A DNA stretch of 64,000 bases from NCBI RefSeq assembly GCF_037126465.1, contig NC_088205.1, positions 28,131,482 through 28,195,481 of the forward strand, given 5' to 3'. A program made the position numbers and the translations under genes. The DNA comes from Ornithodoros turicata (taxonomy: Eukaryota > Arthropoda > Arachnida > Ixodida > Argasidae). Shown piece after piece: positions 9,440-20,445 of this stretch. Within the stretch, counting starts at the first letter, position 1, and every line of letters starts with the position of its first letter. The notes beneath the pieces are model-generated. The model was not told where the DNA came from. It made no database searches and worked only from the letters and a program-made list of their open reading frames with translations.

Positions 9440-11600
9440 TTGCATGTTTTATTTTGGCTCATATCACACCGGTGTGTTCATGAGGACATATTGGCACACA
9501 TTTTAATTCGGTGTTAACAGTTGCAAGCTGACATGCCCAGCACGTTGAATATGAAAAATCTGGAAATGCTTAAAAAATTCAGAAATATCAATAATACATA
9601 GATGTGCGTGACAAATGTGGAAAATAAAACAGCGGTCTATGTTCCTCTGGCAGGTTGTTTGCAACTTGTTGATATGTCGTGCACCTTATTTTGGCTCATA
9701 TCACACCGGTGTGTTCATGAGGACATATTGGCACACATTTTAATTCGGTGTTAACAGTTGCAAGCTGACATGCCCAGCACGTTGAATATGAAAAATCTGG
9801 AAATGTTTAAAAAATTCAGAAATATCAATAATACATACAGGGTGTCCCAGAAAACGTGTCATTGAATAATAATAAAAAAACTACACCACCTAGAGTCGTG
9901 CGGTCAACGGCATTTGTTCTTACTGGGTTTTTGCCACCTCCTCATGTGAATGTCGTGTAACGTAAGTTTAATTATGTAAATTTTTGCGAGCTTAAGTCGG
10001 AAATTTGCCTAGTAAAGGTCACGTTTTTACCCCACCAATGTGAAGAGCGTGTCTAATTTAGTCAAATTAATGATAATTGACAGGGATACTCAGGAGCTAT
10101 CCTATCGGAAAAAATAGCCGAACATCATGCTCTACGGAGGTCGCACAGAATAGCGCACGATGAATTTTTCAGCGCAATCTTTGTCAGTCCGACGAAAGGA
10201 CGTTGGAAACCCAGCCCTCCCCGACGTCGCGGAAAGAGATAAAACAGGCATGGCTTATCACGTCCGACTTTCGCTGAGATAGTGCTCTCCCTCACCCAAT
10301 TTTAGGAAATGTTACTTTCTCTACTATCACTCTGTGGGCTGGTTTCGGAACCTCCTTTCGTCGCACTGAGAGCGATTGCGCTCAAAAAGTCATCGCGCGT
10401 TATGGTCCGGTGCTCCGAAAATCATGATATTCGGCTATTTTTTCCGATGGGATAGCTGGTGAATATCACTATCAATTATCATGAATTTGAGTGAATTCGG
10501 CACGCTCTTCATATTGGTGGGGTAAAAAAGTGACCTTCCCTTGGCAAATTTCCGAGTTGAGTTCGCAAATATTTGCATAATTAAACTTGGGATACATGAC
10601 ATTAACTTTACAAGGTGGCAAAAACCTATTAAGAACAAATGCCGTTGACCGCATGATTCTAGGTGGCGTAGTTTTTTTATTATAATTCAATGACACGTTT
10701 TCTGGGACACCCTGTAGATGTGCGTGACAAATGTGGAAAATAAAACAGCGGTCTATGTTCCTCTGGCAGGTTGTTTGCAACTTGTTGATATGTCGTGCAC
10801 CTTATTTTGGCTCATATCACACCGGTGTGTTCATGAGGACATATTGGCACACATTTTAATTCGGTGTTAACAGTTGCAAGCTGACATGCCCAGCACGTTG
10901 AATATGAAAGATATGGAAATGTTTAAAAAATTCAGAAATATCAATAATACATAGATGTGCGTGACAAATGTGGAAAATAAAACAGCGGTCTATGTTCCTC
11001 TGGCAGGTTGTTTGCAACTTGTTGATATGTCGTGCACCTTATTTTGGCTCATATCACACCGGTGTGTTCATGAGGACATATTGGCACACATTTTAATTCG
11101 GTGTTAACAGTTGCAAGCTGACATGCCCAGCACGTTGAATATGAAAGATCTGGAAATGTTTAAAAAATTCAGAAATATCAATAATACATAGATGTGCGTG
11201 ACAAATGTGGAAAATAAAACAGTGGTCTATGTTCCTCTGGCAGGTTGTTTGCAACTTGTTGATATGTCGTGCACCTTATTTTGTCTCATATCACACCGGT
11301 GTGTTCATTAGGACATATTGGCACACATTTTAATTCGGTGTTAACAGTTGCAAGCTGACATGCCGAGCACGTTGAATATGAAAGATCTGGAAATGTATAA
11401 AAATCTTCAAAAATATCAAAAATACCTAGATGTTCTTGACAAATGCGCAAAATATAACAGCAGTCTGTGTTCCTCTGGCAGGTGGTTTACAAGTGGTTGG
11501 TATGTCGTATGTCGGTATGCGCCTCATTTTGATTCGGTGCCAGCGGTTGCTCGCGAGCATGTCCAGCACGTTGAATGTAAAAGATGCCAGCTGTAGTTAC
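9440..11600. repeat. 237-bp tandem repeat array, about 5.5 copies
   Basis: Unit starts (GATGTGCGTGACAAATGTGG) occur at 9601, 10717, 10954, 11191 and, diverged, 11429, giving spacings of 237, 237 and 238; the 9601-to-10717 interval is 237 plus the nested MITE. A partial unit lies before 9601. The last copy is clearly more diverged, as expected for array edges. The unit contains the palindromic ACACCGGTGTGT. Confidence 0.85.
9838..10714. mobile_element. Tc1/mariner-type MITE, fully palindromic, inserted in the 237-bp array
   Basis: The termini are CAGGGTGTCCCAGAAAACGT and its inverse, flanked by TA at 9836-9837 and 10715-10716. The two halves are inverted copies around ~10276, so the 877-bp element can fold into one long hairpin. 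Removing it and one TA restores the array junction. There is no transposase. Confidence 0.9.
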
Positions 11601-12660
11601 ACTACTGTAATTAGCTGAGTGCTACATCAGAGTCACCCGTGCTGAAATGCCCTGAACCGAGGGGTCATACTAAGAGGGATACAAAAAATGCATAAAAATG
11701 TGTTTTGTGTGTCGTCTGAGTTCCTCCCTCGCATTCATGTGTACGTAGTATGCAAACAAAGGTGTAAAGACTATAGGCGATAAAGTCTAATTTTCAGCTA
11801 TTGCATATTGCAGTAGTTGCTTACTTCAGCAGTTACAGCATGCACAATTACCTGTATAATTTACAGTGGCATTCATTGTTGCTCAGTGCATTGGCGGTAC
11901 CGCACTTGCAACATGTGCGTAACTCACTGACCCGTTGTAACGCATACGCGATATTATTCCATAGGATTTGCCTCCTGTTGTAGAATGGTGCTATATTGTA
12001 GGAGGCCTCCCTACTATACTTCTTTGACGGCGCTGGAACGATATATGAAACGCGCAAAGCGCTTAATCACACCCGGCAATAAACTATCGTCACGGCACTG
12101 CCGCTCTCGCAACAACAACTTTAGGTCAAAGTTGTATTCCGTCCGTGGTGAGTTCTGTCGGTGCTCGATCCATTGTTTTGGCACGGATTCATCCAATTTG
12201 AGAGGCACACGCTGTTGAAAATCCTTTTAGGCGCTGCTTCACTGGGACGACACTTTTCGCCGACTCCAAATCGCTGCTGCACGCGTGCACCGTGTTTCCT
12301 GCTTTACTGAACTTGAATGTTATCTCACTTATTTAATCTGCACATCTTTTATCCATAGGGATCCATCGATACTTTTGATCGGAAAAACGGCTCACAAACC
12401 GTTTTTGAACGTTTACAGCGATCGGCTACGAAGCGCCGAATCACAGTAGTCGCATAATGGCGGAACATCCGGTTTGGAGCAGACGACGCGTCTGGCAAGT
12501 GACGCGTGTCTGACGTCATTTGACGCAGCCTTGGTGAGGCTCCTCCCAATGGCCAAACTCTCCCTATATACGGCTCTGACCGAAACTACCTGGCGCTCTG
12601 ACGCGGCAACCAAACCAGGTGACGGACTGACGTCAACCCGATCGGAAAAATACTATTAAA

Positions 12661-12781
12661 TGTCATCAGATGTTATTGCCTGTTATTAAATGTCATTTGT
12701 GTGTTATTAAATGTCATTTGCGTGTTATTACATGTCATTGCGCGTTATTACATGTCATTGCGTGTTATTAAATGTCATTAA
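12661..12781. repeat. 21-bp minisatellite
   Basis: TGTCAT recurs at 12691, 12712, 12733, 12754 and 12775, exactly 21 bp apart, in units of the form TGTCATT.GCGTGTTATTA.A. A first, irregular unit is at 12661. Confidence 0.85.
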
Positions 12782-13645
12782 ACGTGCATCCAGGTGCCCA
12801 TCAAACACTATCGACACATGAGTTCCCATTGTTTACCTGAGTTAACCGTTACCTTATCCTGGCGGCGCATGTTATTGAAACCTGGGAACCCATTGTTCAC
12901 ACTATCGATACATGATTTCCATTGTTTTCTGATATATCTTATCGTGTGTGTGCGTGTCGCATGTAACCTGAGCGGCCCATTGTTATAAGATCTTATATAT
13001 ACCACTATTCTCTTATTGCATACAGAGGTTCAATTGTATTTTCTATTCACATTGTACAGGTCAACTCTTTTGTATATCTATATTCGTACATAAAAACTGT
13101 ATCGAGTTTTCTAAATAGCAAATGTATGCAGCTTTAATGCAACCCTTAATTATCACCCTGTGGGACCATGTCGTAGACATCGTGTGTACACAGTATAGAT
13201 AGAAAGAAGAAAAATATTTTCATAAAAAAAATGAAAATGACTTTTCCATTTTTACCTACTGCTTTTAGAGATTTTATGGAATCAGCTGTACCCACCCAGA
13301 ATAGAACCAACATTGCGCTGTATATAAATACGTTATTCAAGAACCCTTAAGAACTTGGTTACAAATTACACACTTATTTTGCAAATTCTAGAGAATTTCT
13401 TAACGACTTTCATAAAATTTATTTAGAAGAAATTATACTACGCTTACAATTCTGCTAACAAATGCGCTGTAAAGACTGTACTGTAACTGACTGTACTATA
13501 GCCGACATGGTAACTGTTTAATTTTCATATATACCGTGCTACCTCATTATTTTTCTATTTATTTCCTTTATTATTGTGATGTGATGTGCTGAACGTGTAT
13601 AACAATCGTCACGCTGAGCTTTTCAACCATGGCGAAGAATATCTT
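12782..13645. other. AT-rich stretch without recognised features
   Basis: I see no gene, TIR or tandem repeat here. Short A-runs occur at 13225-13232. The 3' end of the EnSpm element presumably lies towards 13645. Confidence 0.4.
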
Positions 13646-14733
13646 TTATTCACGAACACTGAGAAATATCTGCTTTGATATGAGGTCAAAGCGCATGTAA
13701 AACTTGTGCATGTGATCGTCATTGGGCTTCCAAGGCACAGGCCTTATGCACGCGACACAAAAATAATTTCCCATCACTTTCCAGCGCAATGCACTTTTTT
13801 GCATTTTTTGATTGTGACTCAACAATCGAAGTACTTTCAGCAACCTGCATAATTCCGAGAACGCCGAAATTCCTGCATACGGCATCCAACACGTCATCGC
13901 GTGGCGTCAGCTTCATGAATTGGGACACCAGCTCCTTCGCGCAAATGCAACCGCTCGCACAACCACTTTTACATTTCCAAAAGATATTCAAAATTCTTCC
14001 AATCACTCCGTCAATTTCCACATACGAATTCAATCGACGGGATTTGTCGCATTTGCTTATACAACAAGTGAACCCATTCACTGTGACCTTTCTGAAAGAC
14101 AAACTTTGCGAGCTCATGCGTCCTTTCCCATGAAGTACAACGTCAGATGTGGCTGAGGAGTGTTTTCTTAAGTTGTAACCTTTGACGAAGCAGGCCATTA
14201 ACGCGTTAGTGGAAGGGTCCCTTTCGGGTCTGTGGCATGCCTGCAGGATTCGTGGAAGTGACTTCAGGAGAAACAATTTCTCAACAACCTGCGTTTCTGC
14301 ATGCCTTGTGCCATTGATAAGCCTTAACAGTCATTAAACCAGTCAAGCCATTCAGGTGCTCAAAGGTGTATGCTGAGTAATTCCATAGGGGACCCCAGCT
14401 CTCTACGGAGTCGACGAGATGATTCAGCAGATGTGCATTATAGGTCATGTTTTCTCGACCATACAGCATCTCATATTCCTTCAAGAAGGAACGCATTTCC
14501 TTTCGTGCTTCGCGCAGTTTATAGAGCGGGATAGTTTTTGCGAGAAAGAAATGCATGAGCTTACAAAATTTCAGCCAGTTTCTGTAATATGCTGGTGGTA
14601 TACAGCCACGCAAAACTATAGGAGAGAAAAACAAAAGCCAGCTTCTCCATTCTGAAGCCTTCCAATAGTGCCGTTCCTCAAGTGACCGAGGAAGTCTCAT
14701 GACAATTCCCAAATTGTCCGTAGGTTTAGGAGA

Positions 14734-15995
14734 ACTCGTCACAAGCCCGGTCGTCACAGGTCAACTGGTCATAGGTGAACTCGTCAAGGAGGCCAACTCG
14801 TCACAGGGAATCTCGTACGAGGAACTGCCGTCACGCCGGAATAATCGTCACAGTGAACCTGCCACCTGCTCACCGCACCGTACCCCCCACCGTGCGAAAT
14901 ACGTAAAAGGCTCTCCTGACCTAACCTTCGTCGGTCTCGACGGGTGCATATTCTACATGAACTGACCCACTCTCCAACGTGTGAAATATGTAAAAGGCTC
15001 TCCTGACGTATCCTTCGTCAGTCTCGACGAGTGCATATTCTACATGAACTGACCCACTCCCCAACGTGTGAAATACGTAAAAGGCTCTCCTGACATATCC
15101 TTCGTCAGTCTCAACGGGTGCATATTCTACATGAACTGACCCACTCTCCAACGTGTGAAATAGTAAAAGGCTCTTTTGACCTAACCTTGGTCAGTCTCGA
15201 CGGGTGCATATTCTACATGAACTGACCCACTCCCCAACGTGTGAAATACGTAAAAGGCTCTCCTGACGTATCCTTCGTCAGTCTCGACGAGTGCATATTC
15301 TACATGAACTGACCCACTCCCCAACGTGTGAAATACGTAAAAGGCTCTCCTGACATATCCTTCGTCAGTCTCAACGGGTGCATATTCTACATGAACTGAC
15401 CCACTCTCCAACGTGTGAAATAGTAAAAGGCTCTATTGACCTAACCTTGGTCAGTCTCGACGGGTGCATATTCTACATGAACTGACCCACTCCCCAACGT
15501 GTGAAATACGTAAAAGGCTCTCCTGACGTATCCTTCGTCAGTCTCGACGAGTGCATATTCTACATGAACTGACCCACTCCCCAACGTGTGAAATACGTAA
15601 AAGGCTCTCCTGACCTAACCTTGGTCAGTCTCTCAACTTTTGTCCGCGCCCCAGCAACGGAGCCCCACGCTGAGTTTTCGTCACTTCCATGCTCTCCGTG
15701 CCCTTAGCAAAGACACGGTCCAAAGGACCGTGGCAAAGACGTGAAATTTGTACGGTCAGCCGTCTTCGGAACCCGGGTTCGCGGAAATGCGGGTCGGACA
15801 CTGGACTAATCCCTTTGGTAAGACACGGTGAAACGCATTCCCTTTGGAACGGGGTCAACCTTGCAACCAGTGTTCCTGTGACGAACCGCCCCCCTTGACA
15901 AGTGTTCCGGTGACAAAAGGACCTCTTACCAGAGTGCCGGTGTGACCAATTATCCTGTGACGAGTCTTCCGGTGACGAGTGGGATTGTGACGAGT
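14734..15995. mobile_element. non-autonomous element with inverted GTGACGAGT arrays, inserted in the EnSpm gene
   Basis: Both ends carry short (~15-17 bp) iterations of GTCAC/GTGACGAGT in opposite orientation: ACTCGTCACAAGCCC on the left and its near inverse ending CGAGT on the right. The inserted stretch separates EnSpm codons HAVCSG from PKPTDNL. Exact ends and target duplication are uncertain by a few bases. The core is the 87-bp satellite plus ~250 bp of unique sequence containing the palindrome CACGGTCCAAAGGACCGTG (15712-15730). Confidence 0.65.
14920..15630. repeat. 87-bp satellite with 260-bp higher-order unit
   Basis: GCATATTCTACATGAACTGA starts at 14946, 15033, 15120, 15206, 15293, 15380, 15466 and 15553. 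Spacings run 87, 87, 86, 87, 87, 86, 87. Unit variants follow the order A-B-C-A-B-C-A-B (CGACGGGT, CGACGAGT, CAACGGGT), so the real period is 260 bp. On the minus strand, 29-residue repeats (GSVHVEYAPVETDEG...) are open within each group of three, interrupted at the 86-bp unit. Confidence 0.9.
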
Positions 15996-16684
15996 GGACC
16001 GGTTCCCCCGGAGCACACAGCGTGCATGTAGTCAACCACGAACTCACTCGGAAACGTGAAGAACGAGAGAAAGAGAAGCACTGTTGTACCCCTAATGCCG
16101 AACTGGGCTTCACCAGTATTAGCTGCTTTTGTCGCATTAAGGCGGAATGAAGTGTCAGTTCTCATTGAGGGTTTAGGTCATACCGAAGGGTATACACACG
16201 CGAACATGACCGCTTCCCTTTTCTACAACTTCGCCTTCATGGCGGCACCATGCACAGCCGTAAGCCCTGTTGAACTGGGTCATATTCAGTAGCATTGCTC
16301 TTGCAGGTGTGTCGACTGTACGAGGACCAGGGAATACACGACTTACTCTATCATTGCTGTCATTGTCGACCCAGTGGACCCCATTGTGACACAAATTATT
16401 CATCTGCTCCACAAAAGGTTTGAGGAATGTGTTCATAGAAGGCTTCGTTTTACCAAACCACAGTCCTGCAAGCAACGCGTGTTTGGATCGATCTTCCTTG
16501 GGAAGTTCATTCACCTCTAACAGAAGGGGCCATATACTAAATCGGGATGATTTGTACGCAGGAACTCCATCAGTGTTCCAAGTAACGGACAAGTCATCAC
16601 CTTTGACGGGCAAGTTGTGGCAGGCAGTACTAGTCGTGATATATATGCTCCACTTCCACAGCTATGTCACGAGATATCTGTTTC

Positions 16685-16774
16685 ATGCATAATGTAAAAC
16701 CCCGAGACTAGGGAACACGAAAGGACACAGTTGTCCTTTCGTGTTCCCTAGTCTCGGGGTTTTACATTATGCAT
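16685..16774. repeat. perfect 43-bp-arm hairpin, likely miniature element
   Basis: Bases 16685-16727 are the exact reverse complement of 16732-16774, with loop CAGT. The arm contains CCCCGAGACTAGGGAACACG. If ATGCAT at each tip is counted as target duplication the inserted element is 78 bp. It lies within the EnSpm pseudogene. A related sequence (AAATCCCGAGACGAGGGACG) occurs at 34308-34327 without its partner arm. Confidence 0.85.
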
Positions 16775-17375
16775 CATCTTCACCAGCTCGCTTGCTTCCT
16801 AGCCTTTTTTTCATTATCTGTTTCATGTTCACTGTTGCGTCACATAACAGGTCACTGAGCTGGTGTTGAAGGTCGAATGTGAAGAAGTATTTTCCTTGAG
16901 CTGTCAGCGTAGAAACAAAATAGGAACATTCACACCTCTCACACACAGCTTCGTCACTTATTTTGCCTAACTTGCACACTCAGGACAGTAAAAGTTCTCT
17001 GTCTTCACTCGTTTAGTAGCTGCGAACTCTTTAAAAAAGAGATACTTTGAGCTCGGTAGATTAGCACTGTCTGGCAAGTGTGCTCGCAGGAGTTTCAAGA
17101 GGGATTCTGTTGCCTCTCTCGTCGAGTGATGCCGCAGAACGTGGCCCATAATCAGAAGGAGGCTTTCACCTATAGTGATTCTGGACCCGGGATAAACATC
17201 TGCGCTCTGAAAGGTGTACGATTTATTAATGGTAAGTAGAGTGAAACATTCTATGTACAACTGTTACAAAGACATGTGCAAATCACTGATGATCGATGTA
17301 GCGTTGTAGACGCCATAGAAGGAGCAAAAGAAATGGAAACGCTGCAAACAGCGCACACAAAGCCCCGCGGGACTG

Positions 17376-17602
17376 TCACAAGTACTGCTTGCGACATACT
17401 TGTCTGAAATCTGGGTTTCGTGGTTTGGCAGCATTCTGCGGCCTGTGTGAAGAATTGTTGCAGGTAATGAATAATAAAGATGCCCATAAAAATAGCTGTG
17501 CCCGTTTATTACTCATTGCGCACAACAATTCTTCGCAGAGGCCACGGAATGCTGCAAAACCACGAAACCCAAATTACAGACAAGTATGTCGCAAGCAGTA
17601 TG
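17376..17602. repeat. foldback repeat with ~80-bp arms
   Basis: Sequence 17382-17462 (TACTGCTTGCGACATACTTG...) is the imperfect reverse complement of 17520-17600. The loop is ~57 bp. A related but more diverged foldback starts with the same GCTTGCGA..TGTCTGAAAT motif at 18009. Confidence 0.75.
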
Positions 17603-17717
17603 TATGCGTGTGTTCAAAGCACAAATATGCAAATCGCGAGCACCAGGAAACTGGAGCGTTTTCGGCGACCAAGTGCCGCCTTCACAAGACAGGTTTACGG
17701 TTAACAGCTTTAGGAAC

Positions 17718-17880
17718 ACACCAGTTTGCTGTTCTGTTGGGTACCTCTTGGTGAACCCTCAGTTGAACTACCGAGGTCCAATAATTCTTCCTCCTCTCCT
17801 TCCGAAGGCGATGTTGAATCATCACTAACCGTCGAAGAGTGACTTTCATTATCCGATGGTTGGTCGCCACCAGTCTGTAA
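17718..17880 (-). CDS. possible acidic N-terminal exon of the EnSpm transposase
   Basis: A minus-strand segment bounded by an acceptor-like CTCTTACAG and a donor-like GTAGTT encodes a Ser/Asp/Glu-rich peptide (SDNESHSSTVSDDSTSPSEG). Animal EnSpm transposases commonly begin with such an acidic region before the helical domain, and the spacing to the 17260 fragment fits an intron. It is unproven: no further homology is visible, and it could also be host coding. Confidence 0.35.
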
Positions 17881-18004
17881 GAGTGATTCGGAAGTAACCA
17901 CTGTCAATTTGGAGTCGGTATTATCTAGTTTTTGTATGTACGCGTGTCTTCCAGAATTATGTGCGCGTCGCTAGACGCTTCTGTGTTGCGTAACACACGC
18001 CAAT

Positions 18005-18240
18005 AAATGGCACTGCTTGCGAGATGGCTGTCTGAAATCCCGACTCCGTGACCTCGCGGTACCCTTCGGTGTCCCATAAAGGTAGTCGCTTAGAACGAGC
18101 GGCAAACATAGGTACGTCAGCCGCTATTGCTATTCGTTTGGAAAAGCCAATTTTATCAAAGGACCAAAGGCCGTCATGGAATCACGGAGTCAGAATTTCA
18201 GACAACTGGGTCATCTACGCAGCACCAAGGGTGTTATAGT
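18005..18240. repeat. foldback repeat related to the one at 17.4 kb
   Basis: TGTCTGAAATCCCGACTCCGTGA (18028-18050, written here for its role as left arm) pairs with the inverse at ~18180-18206 (ATCACGGAGTCAGAATTTCA). The arms are imperfect, and the central ~120 bp is unpaired. Confidence 0.5.
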
Positions 18241-18646
18241 ACCGAGCGACCTGGGTGCGTCGTGGAAATAGTCTCGGTTGATTTTTCCCTGGTTGCAAAA
18301 GACCCTGCCATAGCACCCGTTTGTGCAGTGTACCCAAGAAAAGCGTGCCAGACGGCTTCACAAAGAAAGCGATATATGGGAACCCGCGGCTATGTCTGTG
18401 GTACAGGTACCGACAAAAGTTAACGGAACACTGGAGTGGTGTATATAGTCATCTGAGCGACATGGTTGCTGCAAACAGGAGCAGATAGACTTACAAACAG
18501 GTGACCGGGAACTCGACGCACCTCCCAGTAAGTGTGTCCACTCCCGTTCGCTACTAGGGTGTCGCCGAGATCAAGAAATACGTCGCTCTGGTGTTCCGTA
18601 AACTTTTGTCGGGATCTGTACATGAGTAAAAACAGGTGCTATACCA

Positions 18647-19324
18647 CAGACTTGCGCCCGTTACAAAAAAAAAAAAAGAATAGGAACTAAATACCGTTAC
18701 CCGTTACTTCAGAAAAAAGTAACTAAATACGTTACTCGTTACCAACATACAAAAGTAACGAGTTCTCGTTACTCACAGGTAACGACTTACTTTTACGTTA
18801 CCGCCGCATAGTTAAAGGAGCCAACAAACATGCCGTCACTTGCCTTCAACTCTTTATGAGGAATTGCACTTCAGAAGAAGCTGATACTCGAAATTTGTCG
18901 TCCGTCCTTGGTGTTCCGTGTCTCTCGGCCCCTTACCATGACTCTATATCAGTTTGCCTGGACCTTCTCTCTCCTTTCCGAAGTCGGGGTGATTGGAGAT
19001 TATGAAAACACAAGAAAAAATACCGGTTTTCGCGCCACCGATCACCAACGGTTCCCAACATCCAGCAACACATCCAGCGCGGGACCTTGAGTCACACGTG
19101 GTCGTGGGTCACGCAGGTCAATCTGCACGCATTGCGCCACGCGCAGTGCCGAAATGTGCTCCCCCGCGCTGAAGAAAAGGAACGAGTAACGTAGTTACCA
19201 ATTTTTGTAACTGATTCCGTTACTATTACAATTTTTAAAACGGTAACTGAATCGTTACTTCGTTACCAAAAAAGTAACCGTTACCAAGTAACGAGTTACT
19301 TGTAACGAGTTAGGCACAACTCTG
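18647..19324. mobile_element. hAT-type non-autonomous element with GTTAC subterminal repeats
   Basis: Termini are CAGACTTGCGCCCGTTAC on the left and the inverse of CAGAGTTGTGCCTAACTCGT on the right. Many GTTACT/GTAACG motifs lie just inside both ends, as hAT transposases require. Flanks CTATACCA (18639-18646) and CCATACCA (19325-19332) form an 8-bp target duplication with one mismatch. 678 bp, no coding potential. Confidence 0.9.
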
Positions 19325-19332
19325 CCATACCA

Positions 19333-20425
19333 AAAGTCTCCGTGTATCGCTCCCTTGCCATACCCTGGCCCCCTTTCCTTAGGACGCACTGTGCATAGGG
19401 GCCGCGAAGGAGGGCAGGGGGAGTGCCGTTGCCCCCTTCCCCCCGTGGCCGCGGTAACTTTTTCATATTGACGGCATTCAGGGGCAAAATCGGCGGCTTT
19501 CCCCCCTGGACACGGCCTGGATACGGCTTTCCCCCTCCCCCAATGGAAAAGATCCTGGATGACAAAGCCCCCAAATGCACATTCCCCCCCCCCCCCCGAT
19601 ATGAAACAGGCGGGGTATTTACGGGCGGCATGCGCGCGCACTGTACGTCGGATGACGACGTTGGGTAAGATACCACACAAACGACGTTCAGGTACTTACA
19701 TGGGCATTGTCTTTGACACTTTCACTGGACGCGCATGCTGGGCTGGGATCAACGTGCGGAACAACAGACACCTGAGATTCGTCAGAGCTACTTGAACTTG
19801 AACTGGTGGAATTGACACAGCTGGGCCTCCTTCCTTCTGAGTTAAGGCGGAGATTTGTGCTGTGCAGCGCTCTGTGTGTGCATTGTTTCTTCTTCGTGTC
19901 CCGTCTCTGCGCTGTTTTCTACCTACCTCCTTCCTCCTCCCATCGATTTAAGGTGCTCCAGGGGATGTGTTCATTGGCATCAAAAAGCCATTTCCTATAT
20001 TTCTTCCGCCGGGGAGCACCGTCACTCATTTTGCGACAGTTACATTTGCATTTATGCTCGCCTTTATTTCACACGGTGTTTATAGCCGATGCCACTCACG
20101 ATCACATATTCTTGCCATAGGACACGGAACGGGCAGAACGGATGGAGGCATTGGTCATAAAAGCCAAGCCCAAGCGCCCTGCACTGTGGCAGCCTGGCGG
20201 TTTATCAGTGCCCCGTCACAGAGATATCGCCCAAAAGGCGATAGGACTCTTTTTTATTTCTTATTCTTTCCATGTGCTGTCATTTTCCCTTTCTCAGCTG
20301 CAGGACCAGGGTAATCGTTTTACCTTATCTCCTACTTCCAATTCGCGCGGCTGTGGCAGACAGGTCTTCTCACGTACACCGCTGTTCCTTCCCGTGTTTT
20401 TCGGAGATTGCCTATAATTTCAGAT
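19333..20425. other. no recognised gene; C-rich tract and exon-like fragments
   Basis: 19350-19680 is C-rich, including a 15-base C run near 19585. A short open frame at 20142-20250 (ALVIKAKPKRPALWQPGG) lies upstream of the gene that follows, but I cannot show that it is an exon. Confidence 0.35.
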
Positions 20426-20445
20426 TGCATTTCCACCTCTTGGAT

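Larger units (their letters stand above)
8854..12588. mobile_element. long-inverted-repeat (foldback) element with internal tandem array
   Basis: The sequence 8854-~9450 is the imperfect reverse complement of ~12030-12588: both begin at CAGAGCCGTATATAGGGAGA and share TTCCGCCATTATGCGACTAC and many later blocks. The arms are ~560-600 bp with scattered substitutions and small indels. Between them lie the 237-bp array and a nested MITE. No transposase is encoded, so it is non-autonomous, and its superfamily is unclear. A TATATA near each arm tip points inwards. No clean target duplication could be found, so the true ends may lie slightly outside. Confidence 0.75.
13646..17260 (-). pseudogene. EnSpm/CACTA-type transposase, fragmented and interrupted
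   Basis: Collinear minus-strand fragments spell one transposase of the animal EnSpm type: an N-terminal helical domain (YPGSRITIGESLL, 16967-17260), a zinc-like segment shifted to another frame (CERCECS, 16767-16979), the catalytic-region signature (WNTDGVPAYKSSRFSIWPLL, 16173-16613), FVVDYMHAVC at ~16010-16050, then WKASEWRSWLLFFSP and a DUF4218-like HLVDSVESWGPLWNYSA (14281-14757), and a basic C-terminus (13646-14276). Frameshifts or stops separate most pieces. Two younger insertions split it: a satellite-bearing element (14734-15995) and a short hairpin (16685-16774). The transposase cannot be functional. An upstream acidic exon is annotated separately. CACTA termini were not found. Confidence 0.8.

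Noticed and set aside
14921..15411. Two 76-codon repetitive proteins
   Set aside because: They are translations of the 87-bp satellite; repeat length divisible by three explains the open frame.
14946..15580. CRISPR array
   Set aside because: Units are contiguous tandem satellite copies without unique spacers, and the DNA is eukaryotic.
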